Shown: positions 57,428 to 64,000 of the stretch, one piece after another
Position numbering within the stretch: position 1 is the first letter of the stretch
Layout of the letters: each line of letters starts with the position of its first letter
Assembly (NCBI GenBank): GCA_028688905.1
Contig: JAQTXH010000001.1
Coordinates: 358,156 to 422,155, forward strand
Direction: 5' to 3'
Length of the DNA stretch: 64,000 bases
Origin: Acidiphilium sp.
GTDB taxonomy: Bacteria; Pseudomonadota; Alphaproteobacteria; Acetobacterales; Acetobacteraceae
The notes under the pieces: generated by a model
Seen by the model: only the letters and a program-made list of their open reading frames with translations
Databases searched by the model: none
What the model was told of the DNA's origin: nothing
Position numbers and translations under genes: made by a program

Positions 57428-58273
57428 ATGCAGTACGACCCACTCCGCCTCACCGTCATCCAGCTCGCCCCTGGCTCGGACAAAGCCAGAAACATCGCCC
57501 AGGCGCGTGGCCTGATCGAGGCGGCGGTGACGCAGGACCGGCCCGATCTGGTCGCTCTGCCAGAGATCTGGACCTGTCTCGGTGGCGATCGGGCCACCAA
57601 ATTCGCCGCCGCCGAGGCGCTCCCTGAACCGGGCGGGCAGGGCGGTGAAGCCTATGAGTTTCTGCGCGACATGGCGCGGACCCACAAAATTTACGTCCAT
57701 GGCGGCTCGATCGGCGAGTGGGGCGGCGATAAATTGTTCAACACCACCGTGGTGTTTGATCCGGCAGGTACCGAGATTGCGCGTTACCGTAAAATCCATC
57801 TGTTCGACATCGTGACACCGGATGGTCAGGGCTATCGCGAAAGTGCGATCTATGGTGCTGGCGATAAAATCGTTACTTGCAAAATCGGCGCGATTACCGT
57901 GGGCCTGACCATTTGCTACGATCTGCGCTTTCCTGAACTCTATCTTTCGCTCCGCCGGGCCGGGGCCGACATCATCCTGGTCCCCGCCGCCTTTACCTTG
58001 CAGACCGGCAAGGACCATTGGGAGGTTCTGCTGCGGGCGCGGGCGATCGAAACCCAGTGCTGGGTCGCCGCACCGGCCTGCACTGGCACCCATTACGATG
58101 GCTCGAACGAACCCCGCGTCACCTATGGCCACTCGCTGATTGCCGACCCCTGGGGCCACGTCATCGCCCGCGCCTCCGATGGCCCGGGGTTCGCCAGTGC
58201 CCGGATCGACCTTGACCGCTCCGCCAAAGTGCGCCGCGACATGCCCGTTCTCGAACACCGAAACCGCGTTTGA
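57428..58273 (+). CDS. Nitrilase-superfamily amidase (Nit1/omega-amidase-like)
   Basis: A 281-residue amidase with the Glu-Lys-Cys triad: Glu in LVALPEIWT (about 46), Lys in [10 protein letters not shown] (about 121) and Cys in [13 protein letters not shown] (about 161). Among the superfamily it looks like the Nit1/Nit2 branch (deaminated glutathione amidase or omega-amidase). Following an aminotransferase, it could clean up 2-oxo acid amides. Its stop overlaps the TTG start of the NAD kinase gene. Confidence 0.92.
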   Translation: MQYDPLRLTVIQLAPGSDKARNIAQARGLIEAAVTQDRPDLVALPEIWTCLGGDRATKFAAAEALPEPGGQGGEAYEFLRDMARTHKIYVHGGSIGEWGGDKLFNTTVVFDPAGTEIARYRKIHLFDIVTPDGQGYRESAIYGAGDKIVTCKIGAITVGLTICYDLRFPELYLSLRRAGADIILVPAAFTLQTGKDHWEVLLRARAIETQCWVAAPACTGTHYDGSNEPRVTYGHSLIADPWGHVIARASDGPGFASARIDLDRSAKVRRDMPVLEHRNRV

Positions 58274-59031
58274 CCAAAATCCATTTCGCCGCCGCCGCCA
58301 CCGATCAGGCCCATGCCGCGCGGGAAAAACTGGTCGCCCGCTATGGCACCACGCCGCCCGAGGCGGCCGATGTCGTGGTCGCCCTCGGCGGCGATGGTCT
58401 CATGCTGGAAACCATCCATCGCATGCTGGCCTATCATCTGCCGGTCTACGGCATGAATTGTGGCTCGGTCGGGTTTCTGATGAACGATTTCTCCGAAGCC
58501 GACCTGCCGGACCGGATCAGCCGCGCACATGGCAACGACATCCATCCCCTGCGTATGCACGCCGTTACCTCGACGGGCGCGGTGGAGGAGGCGCTGGCCT
58601 TCAACGAGGTCAGCCTGCTCCGCCAGATGCGCCAAGCCGCTAAAATCCGCATTGTCATCGATGGCAAAATCCGTCTGCCGGAACTCATCTGCGACGGCGT
58701 GCTGATTTCCACCCCCGCCGGTTCGACCGCCTATAATTTATCCGCGCACGGCCCGATCGTGCCGCTCACGGCCAATCTTTTGCCGCTGACGCCGATTTCC
58801 GCGTTCCGTCCCCGCCGTTGGCGCGGCGCGCTGCTCCCCTCGACCAGCGAGGTTCTGTTCGAAATCCTGGAACCGGAAAAACGCCCAGTCTCCGCCGTGG
58901 CCGATTTCACCGAGGTCCGCCGCGTGGTTTCGGTGGCCGCGAGCGAAGATCGCTCGGTGTGCGCCCGCATATTGTCCGACCCGGACCGGGCGTTGTCGGA
59001 ACGGATTATTCGCGAGCAGTTCACAGTTTAG
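58270..59031 (+). CDS. nadK: NAD kinase
   Basis: A 253-residue NAD+ kinase making NADP+. The GGDG motif is at 40-43 ([14 protein letters not shown]), the NE/D motif is FNEVSLLR (about 115), and [20 protein letters not shown] follows. The TTG start overlaps the amidase stop codon (TTGA), so the genes are coupled. It converges on mdh. Confidence 0.95.
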   Translation: MTKIHFAAAATDQAHAAREKLVARYGTTPPEAADVVVALGGDGLMLETIHRMLAYHLPVYGMNCGSVGFLMNDFSEADLPDRISRAHGNDIHPLRMHAVTSTGAVEEALAFNEVSLLRQMRQAAKIRIVIDGKIRLPELICDGVLISTPAGSTAYNLSAHGPIVPLTANLLPLTPISAFRPRRWRGALLPSTSEVLFEILEPEKRPVSAVADFTEVRRVVSVAASEDRSVCARILSDPDRALSERIIREQFTV

Positions 59032-59100
59032 AGCGACATTGCGTGAGGTTGACGCCCTTGCGGCAACCGAAAGCTCCGCCGCTTCACCCCAGCAGTCACT

Positions 59101-60084
59101 TCACTCCAGCAAATGAGCGACCGCCGCGCGTTCCTCGGTCAGTTCGTTCAGGGTGATCGCAAACCGCGACTGGGCGAACTCATCCATCGCCAACCCAGTC
59201 ACCCGTGTCACCACTCCGCCCGCGCTAATCACCGGCACGCCGAACATGATGCCCTCCGGCACGCCGTAGTAACCGTGGGAGGCCACCGCCATCGACACCC
59301 ATTTGCCGTGCGAGCCGACTACCCAGTCGCGCACCTGGTCGATCGCGGCGTTCGCCGCCGATGCCGCTGACGATGCACCCCGCGCCTCGATCACCGCCGC
59401 CCCGCGTTTGCCGACGGTGGGGATGAATACGTCGCGGTTCCACGCTTCGTCATTGATCATCGCCGATAGTTTCCGCCCGCTGACCTCGGCGAAGCGCCAA
59501 TCGGGATACATTGTCGGCGAATGGTTGCCCCAGATCACCAGTTTCTCGATGTCGCCCACGCCCACCCCAGCCTTGGAAGCCAGCATTGAGGCTGCCCGGT
59601 TATGATCGAGCCGGATCATTGCCGAGAAACAATCGGGCGACAGGTCGGGGGCCGATTTCATCGCGATATAGGCGTTGGTATTGGCGGGGTTGCCAACCAC
59701 CAGCACCCGCACGTCGCGCGACGCCACCTCGTTCAGCGCGCGGCCCTGCACGGTAAAAATTTCGGCGTTGGCCCCGAGCAGATCCTTGCGCTCCATGCCC
59801 TTGCCGCGCGGCCGGGCACCGACCAGAAAGCCGATATCGATGTCCTTGAACGCCACTTTGGGGTCGTCCGTCGCCACCATGCCGGCGAGGGTCGGGAAGG
59901 CGCAATCTTCAAGCTCCATCATCACGCCCTTGAGCGCGCCTTGCATCGGCGGCAGATCGAGCAAATGCAGAATGACCGGCTGGTCCGGCCCGAGCAACGC
60001 GCCGCTGGCGATGCGGAACACCAGCGCATAGGCGATCTGTCCAGCAGCGCCGGTAACGGCGATACGAACGGGGGATTTTGCCAT
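59101..60084 (-). CDS. mdh: Malate dehydrogenase
   Basis: A 327-residue enzyme from the ATG at 60084 ([20 protein letters not shown]); upstream frame extension lacks family similarity. NAD-binding GAAGQIAY is near the start, catalytic His lies in [12 protein letters not shown], and Arg residues in [15 protein letters not shown] and IRLDHNRA match the TAG-AAG-type (cytosolic-like) malate dehydrogenase group. It interconverts malate and oxaloacetate in the TCA cycle. It stands alone. Confidence 0.96.
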   Translation of the reverse strand: MAKSPVRIAVTGAAGQIAYALVFRIASGALLGPDQPVILHLLDLPPMQGALKGVMMELEDCAFPTLAGMVATDDPKVAFKDIDIGFLVGARPRGKGMERKDLLGANAEIFTVQGRALNEVASRDVRVLVVGNPANTNAYIAMKSAPDLSPDCFSAMIRLDHNRAASMLASKAGVGVGDIEKLVIWGNHSPTMYPDWRFAEVSGRKLSAMINDEAWNRDVFIPTVGKRGAAVIEARGASSAASAANAAIDQVRDWVVGSHGKWVSMAVASHGYYGVPEGIMFGVPVISAGGVVTRVTGLAMDEFAQSRFAITLNELTEERAAVAHLLE

Positions 60085-60196
60085 GGGACACGCTCCTTGC
60101 TTGGTGCGGCGGACCATTGCCCGCCGGGGTTTGATGCGCTGCACTATCGCCCGCCGGGGCTTCCGGTCAACCCATGCGCTATGCCACACTGCCGCG

Positions 60197-60784
60197 ATGA
60201 AACGTGAGGCACACAAATCAGGTCCAGCACCGGATGCGGCAAAACTGCGCGAGATCGCCATCGCGCATCTCGCCCGGTTCGCCGCGACCGAAGCGGGACT
60301 GGTTCGGGTGCTCACCCGGCGGATCGACCGTTGGGTCCGCGTCGCCGAAGCCGATGGCACGCCCCCCGAAACCATCGCCGCCGCCCGCAGCGCCGGTCGC
60401 GGCGCAATTCCTGGTATCGTCGCCAGCTTGCGCGATCTGGGGGCGCTGAACGACACTGCATTTGCGGCGTCCCGCGCGAAACGGCTGGCACGCGAAGGTA
60501 AGTCACGGCGGGCAACGCTCGCGCATCTGGCGGGTAAAGGCATCGATCCCGCCATCGCCGCTGAGGTCGCGGTTGACAACCCGGCGCGCGACCTCGCCGC
60601 CGCCTGCGCCTACTTGCGCCGCCGCCGCCTGCCGCCGTTTGGCGTCAGCGAACCGTTGCGGGCGTTGGCGGCATTGGCGCGTGGCGGGTTCGACCGGGAT
60701 ACCGCCGAACGCGCTTTGGCGCTCGATGCCGATGCCGCTGAAGCCCTGGTCAACGCGCTCCGGCGGGGCGAAACCACCGGCTGA
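60197..60784 (+). CDS. RecX family regulatory protein
   Basis: A 195-residue helical protein from the ATG at 60197. Three-helix repeats typical of RecX can be seen: [35 protein letters not shown], then [11 protein letters not shown] and [15 protein letters not shown]. RecX limits RecA filaments. recA is not adjacent, and the sequence is divergent, so moderate confidence. It diverges from mdh. Confidence 0.82.
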   Translation: MKREAHKSGPAPDAAKLREIAIAHLARFAATEAGLVRVLTRRIDRWVRVAEADGTPPETIAAARSAGRGAIPGIVASLRDLGALNDTAFAASRAKRLAREGKSRRATLAHLAGKGIDPAIAAEVAVDNPARDLAAACAYLRRRRLPPFGVSEPLRALAALARGGFDRDTAERALALDADAAEALVNALRRGETTG

Positions 60785-60810
60785 CCGCTGCCACCCATCG
60801 CGCCGCGGCG

Positions 60811-60852
60811 ACCATGAAAATCGTTGACCATGAAAATCGTTGACCATGAAAA
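60811..60852. repeat. 16-bp tandem repeat, 2.6 copies
   Basis: The unit accatgaaaatcgttg occurs at 60811-60826 and 60827-60842, with a partial third copy to 60852, running into the hsp20 terminator. A related duplication (atcagatcggacg/atcagatcgggcg) follows at about 60887-60912. Confidence 0.88.
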
Positions 60853-60876
60853 AACCCCGCATCCTGCGATGCGGGG
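60849..60876 (-). terminator. Intrinsic terminator of hsp20
   Basis: Perfect eight-base arms CCCCGCAT and ATGCGGGG around a six-base loop. The minus-strand hairpin is followed by six T residues. It starts 46 bp after the hsp20 stop codon. Confidence 0.92.
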
Positions 60877-60921
60877 CCTTGTTCACCCAATCAGATCGGA
60901 CGATCAGATCGGGCGATCCGA

Positions 60922-61389
60922 TCAGGCTGCGAGTTTCGCGCTATCCTGTTCGATCGTCGGTGCCGCACTCGGCGTTGCGGTTTCAATGGTAATCCGGCGT
61001 GGTTTCAGTGCTTCAGGGATCACCCGCTTCAGAGCAACATGCAGCAAGCCGTTTTCGAGCGAGGCACCGTCAACCACCATGTGGTCAGCCAGGGCAAACC
61101 GGCGCTCGAACGCACGGGCGGCGATACCGCGATAGAGAACTTCACCCTTCGGCACCTCGCTGGTGACTTTGCCGGTGATGACCAGTGTGTTCTCCTTCAC
61201 CGTCATCTCGATGTCCTCGGCGCGGAAACCGGCAACCGCCATGGTCAGGCGATAGTCCTCCGCGCTGCGTTTTTCGATATTGTACGGGGGATACGACGTC
61301 GCACTGGCGTCCGGCACGGCGTCAAGCAGTTGCTGCATCCGGTCGAACCCGATCGCAGAACGGAATAAGGGCGAGAAATCGAGAGTCAT
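60922..61389 (-). CDS. Small heat-shock protein Hsp20
   Basis: A 155-residue chaperone of the alpha-crystallin type from the ATG at 61389. MTLDFSPLFRSAIGFDRMQQLLD is typical of class A alphaproteobacterial Hsp20. The alpha-crystallin domain spans about 33-130 (PPYNIEKRSAEDYRLTMAVAGF, then RGIAARAFERRFALADHMVVDGA and the LENGLLHVALKR end). An AGGAGG ribosome site five bases upstream is buried in a predicted RNA-thermometer hairpin. Confidence 0.94.
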   Translation of the reverse strand: MTLDFSPLFRSAIGFDRMQQLLDAVPDASATSYPPYNIEKRSAEDYRLTMAVAGFRAEDIEMTVKENTLVITGKVTSEVPKGEVLYRGIAARAFERRFALADHMVVDGASLENGLLHVALKRVIPEALKPRRITIETATPSAAPTIEQDSAKLAA

Positions 61390-61392
61390 GAT

Positions 61393-61490
61393 AACCTCCT
61401 GAACAAGCAAGGTTGCAATCCGGGCTGTCACAATGACCAGCCCGCAGACGAATGCCCGAAGACATCCGAAGGACCCAATGGCATCCTTCG
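61393..61490 (-). ncRNA. ROSE-like RNA thermometer in the hsp20 leader
   Basis: The hsp20 leader folds into at least three hairpins: arms 61484-61490/61467-61473, arms 61438-61444/61421-61427 (CGGGCTG with its complement), and a final one at 61393-61414. The last pairs AACCTTGCT with the ribosome site AGGAGGTT, leaving one G bulged in the TTGCT. That UUGCU segment opposite the Shine-Dalgarno is the hallmark of ROSE elements, which melt with heat and allow translation. Confidence 0.75.
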
Positions 61491-61495
61491 TGACG

Positions 61496-61526
61496 ATATT
61501 AAGGAAGAGAGACGGGGGTGTTCAAG
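61496..61526 (-). promoter_or_regulatory. Heat-shock (RpoH-type) promoter of hsp20
   Basis: On the minus strand CTTGAA (61526-61521) is followed after 16 bases by CCTTAATAT (61504-61496). This fits the alphaproteobacterial RpoH pattern CTTGAA with a CYTATNT-like -10. Transcription would begin around 61488, at the edge of the first leader hairpin. Confidence 0.6.
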
Positions 61527-61617
61527 AGCCTTTCGCTGCGACCACCACAAAAATGGTCGCGCAAGCCTCCCGCTGGCACCGCCGGCCCGTTATCGAGGCG
61601 GTGCCACAATGTCTGCC

Positions 61618-61656
61618 GGAGAAAACCCAAGGAGAAAACCCAAGGAGAAAACCCAG
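61618..61656. repeat. 13-bp tandem repeat, three copies
   Basis: The unit ggagaaaacccaa starts at 61618, 61631 and 61644; the last copy ends in g instead of a. It lies between the rpmE stop and the hsp20 promoter. On the minus strand it reads TTGGGTTTTCTCC. Confidence 0.9.
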
Positions 61657-61696
61657 GTTAATGCGGCCGGATTGAAACCCCCGACCGCGCGCTGCC

Positions 61697-61924
61697 TTAC
61701 TTGCTGCGGGCACCGATGCTGGCGAAACGCTTGTTGAACTTGGCGACCTGACCGCCGGTATCCATCACGCGATGCTGGCCGGTCCACGCCGGATGGGACT
61801 TCGGATCGATGTCGAGGCGTAGGGTGTCGCCCGCCTTGCCGTAGCACGACCGGGTCTTGTATTCGGTGCCATCGGTCATGATGACGTTGATCTCGTGATA
61901 TTCAGGATGGATATTGGGCTTCAT
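61697..61924 (-). CDS. rpmE: Ribosomal protein L31
   Basis: A 75-residue protein of the large ribosomal subunit from the ATG at 61924. [22 protein letters not shown] and [30 protein letters not shown] are characteristic. It has only one cysteine, so it is the zinc-free type. A gagcc-type ribosome site lies upstream. It diverges from the efflux operon. Confidence 0.96.
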   Translation of the reverse strand: MKPNIHPEYHEINVIMTDGTEYKTRSCYGKAGDTLRLDIDPKSHPAWTGQHRVMDTGGQVAKFNKRFASIGARSK

Positions 61925-62077
61925 CGCAAGGCTCCTCGGGGCTGACCGATACCGACCGGTCATCATCGCGGTCGATTAGCCGCTCGGCGCGGGGAAGGCA
62001 AGGCATCAAGGCATGTCGCGGTGTCGTGACCGGTCACTGGATTGCATCATCGACTCGGTTTGGGCAGGGTGTGCGTA

Positions 62078-63448
62078 ATGATCGGGAACAATCCTAAGGT
62101 GCGCCCGGTCTGGGGCTGTATTTTCTTGTCGGGAGTTTTGCTCCTGACCGGCTGCGCGCGGTATCAGTCACGGTCGATTATGCCCGCGCAGGCGGCACGG
62201 CACTTGAGCGCGCGGCGGTTGGATGATCCTGAATTACAACGGTTTCTCGCCGCCATGGGGGAACCCGCCGGGCACCGGTGGGGATTGCGGGCGCTAACGC
62301 TGGTTGCGGTTTACGAACGGCCCGATCTGGTCATCGCCAACGCGGATTATGCGCTGGCGCAGGGCGGTCTGGTTTCGGCCCGTGCCTTGCCCAATCCGGA
62401 ATTGTCGATCAGCCCGACCTATAATGTGACCAACGGCAATCCCTCGCCGCTGAAAATCGGTCCGATCGTCAGTTTTCTGCTCAGCAGTCTCGGGGCACGC
62501 CAAGCCGGTATTGCGGCGGCGCAGGATCAGGCCGCCGCCGCACGGCAGGCTATTGTCACCGCTGCGTGGCTGGTTCGTGCCCGGGTCCGTAACGCCCTGC
62601 TCGCCCTGTGGTCCGCGCGGCAGCAGCGGATTTGGGCTGGGCGGGAGCAGTCGCTGACCGTCGCGTCGGCCAAGGCGATCGACCAGCGGTTTCACGCCGG
62701 CATGGTTTCGTCGGTGACGCGGGCACAAGCCGATCTGGCGGCTGAACAGGCAGGATTTTTCGCCGCAACAGCGCGGCGCGATCTGGAAATGGCGCGCGCG
62801 CAACTGGCCGCCGCAATCGGGGTGCCGGTGGTGGCGCTGAACAGCATCGTGGTTTCGACAGTGGCCTTCGATCGTCTGCCAACGCCCGGCGGGTTCGGCG
62901 ATTTGACCAGGATCGCCTTGACGACCCGCCCCTCGGTGCAGGCGGCGCTGGCCCATTATGCCGCCGCCCAGCAAAATCTGCGGGCGGCGGTTGACTCCCA
63001 GTTTCCTGGCCTGTCGATCGGACCCGGCTACCACTACGATCAGGGGGACAGCAAATATATCCTGGCGCTGGCGCTACCGCTGCCAATTTTGAACCAGAAT
63101 CAAGGGCCGATCGCGGTGGCGCGGGCGCGGCGGCATTTGATGGCGGCGCGGTTCGCCGCCGCGCAACTGCACGTACTGAACCAGACCGGGGTCGCGATCG
63201 TCGATTATCGGGCCAGTGCGCGCGAACTGGCGGCGGCGGCTCAGATCGCAGCTTCGGCTTCGGCGCAGACGCGCGCGGCTGAGGCGGCGTATCGCGCGGG
63301 GGCAACCGGCCGGGTGCGGCTGCTGGAGGCCGAGCAGGCGATGGTCGTTGCACGGCAAAACGAATTGACGGCGGAAATCCAGCTCCGCGCTGCCCTGGGC
63401 CGGCTGGAGGACAGCTTGCATCATCGGTTTTTTGGAGTGCTGCCATGA
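62078..63448 (+). CDS. TolC/CzcC-family outer-membrane efflux lipoprotein
   Basis: A 456-residue outer-membrane factor from the ATG at 62078. A lipoprotein signal ends LLLTGC (Cys about 27). Two repeats of the OEP domain follow, with long Ala/Arg/Gln-rich helices (AQDQAAAARQAIVTAAWLVRARVRNALLAL) and the NPELSISPTYNV strand. This is the channel part of a tripartite RND efflux system, probably metal or drug type. The stop overlaps the start of the adaptor gene (ATGA). Confidence 0.9.
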   Translation: MIGNNPKVRPVWGCIFLSGVLLLTGCARYQSRSIMPAQAARHLSARRLDDPELQRFLAAMGEPAGHRWGLRALTLVAVYERPDLVIANADYALAQGGLVSARALPNPELSISPTYNVTNGNPSPLKIGPIVSFLLSSLGARQAGIAAAQDQAAAARQAIVTAAWLVRARVRNALLALWSARQQRIWAGREQSLTVASAKAIDQRFHAGMVSSVTRAQADLAAEQAGFFAATARRDLEMARAQLAAAIGVPVVALNSIVVSTVAFDRLPTPGGFGDLTRIALTTRPSVQAALAHYAAAQQNLRAAVDSQFPGLSIGPGYHYDQGDSKYILALALPLPILNQNQGPIAVARARRHLMAARFAAAQLHVLNQTGVAIVDYRASARELAAAAQIAASASAQTRAAEAAYRAGATGRVRLLEAEQAMVVARQNELTAEIQLRAALGRLEDSLHHRFFGVLP

Positions 63449-64000
63449 AGTTTTACGTCGTTGTGGCGGCGCTCGTGCTGCCGCCCGTGGCGTGCGCCGG
63501 TGTTCCGGTCATCCCGCTCGCTCCAGCCCAGATCGCCGCCGCCGGCATCGTTGCGGCACCACCGCGCAGCATCGACCACATACCGGCCCGGCGCGGCTAC
63601 GGTATGGTGGTCGATCCCGCGCCGGCTCTGGCCTTGCATGAATTGATCGTCGAGGCCGAGGCCGGTCAGCGCCTGGCCGACGCCACAATGGCGCGCACCC
63701 GCACGCTGTTTGGCGGTGCCGGCAATGTTTCCAAGGCCAGTCTGCAACAGGCCGAGGCCCAGGCGGCGGTGGCGCAGGCCCGGTTGGTTGGCTTGCAAGC
63801 CGAGGCGCGGGCGAAATTCGGCGCAGTGCTGGGGACAGCCCTGATCAAGGGCGGCGCGCCGCTCGAGGCGCTCGCCAGGGGTGACGCGCTGGTCGAGGTT
63901 TCGGTTCCTGGCGCGGCGCTGGGCGTGCCGCCGCGCGCGGCATCGGCCCCGCACGGCGTGGTGCTGCGGTTGATCGGGCCGGCCGGGCACGTCCCACCCG
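63445..64000 (+). CDS. RND efflux periplasmic adaptor (partial)
   Basis: The first 185 codons of a gene cut by the window end. A signal peptide (about 1-18, VVVAALVLPPVACA-G) is followed by a membrane-fusion-protein region with a helical stretch (TRTLFGGAGNVSKASLQQAEAQAAVAQARL). Overlap with the TolC-family gene and its exported nature support the assignment to the HlyD/CusB-type adaptors. An RND pump gene should follow outside the window. Confidence 0.8.
   Translation, partial: MKFYVVVAALVLPPVACAGVPVIPLAPAQIAAAGIVAAPPRSIDHIPARRGYGMVVDPAPALALHELIVEAEAGQRLADATMARTRTLFGGAGNVSKASLQQAEAQAAVAQARLVGLQAEARAKFGAVLGTALIKGGAPLEALARGDALVEVSVPGAALGVPPRAASAPHGVVLRLIGPAGHVPP

Overview
The window looks like chromosomal DNA of a high-GC alphaproteobacterium, most likely an acid-tolerant member of the Acetobacteraceae (Acidiphilium/Acidocella-like). 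Typical alphaproteobacterial arrangements are DUF3576-leuS-lptE-holA, glnB-glnA, mlaEFD plus an auxiliary lipoprotein, and a YceI protein. Two separate primary ion-pumping ATPases (an N-type F-ATPase and a P3A-type H+-ATPase) fit an acidic or energy-stressed niche. The genus is inferred from gene content, not shown.

Layout. 0-2.4 kb: the repeat-rich end of a truncated gene and two ABC-2 permeases. 2.5-9.6 kb (minus strand): a complete N-ATPase operon, atpDCQRBEFAG, preceded by a CBS-domain gene. 9.8-19.8 kb: stress and energy genes: a phosphoribosyltransferase/hydrolase/erythromycin-esterase-like triple fusion, FtsH, a CYTH-CHAD protein overlapping an orphan cytochrome oxidase subunit I, ChaB and a MgtC/DUF4010 membrane protein. 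20.1-24.7 kb: tRNA-Lys, a triheme cytochrome c, a GNAT, a nitrilase-type amidase and lpxB. 24.7-37.9 kb: an oxygen-response block with acetate kinase, a CBS-BON protein, a 1481-residue CheB-CheR-kinase-REC-REC-HTH fusion, a slipin, an FNR-type regulator, a small membrane protein, a flavin disulfide reductase and a P-type H+-ATPase. 38-50 kb is mostly housekeeping (purB, mlaEFD, holA, lptE, leuS). 50-64 kb has a porin, YggS, a Mop protein, an IS110 remnant, glnBA, an aminotransferase, an amidase, NAD kinase, mdh, recX, hsp20, rpmE and the start of an RND efflux operon.

Main idea. Four intergenic sites fit the FNR palindrome TTGAY-N4-RTCAA (9737, 18077, 26873, 33322), and the window encodes a four-cysteine FNR with the ExxSR recognition helix. 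Two of the sites lie exactly 41.5 bp upstream of the start predicted from a good -10 box: one ahead of CBS-BON/ackA, one ahead of the small membrane protein, the reductase and the H+-ATPase. This suggests a local low-oxygen regulon linking fermentative ATP synthesis, ion pumping and stress proteins. A 41-bp element is shared by two of these intergenic regions. Other regulatory signals are a sigma-54 promoter ahead of glnB and a ROSE-like RNA thermometer with a heat-shock-type promoter ahead of hsp20.
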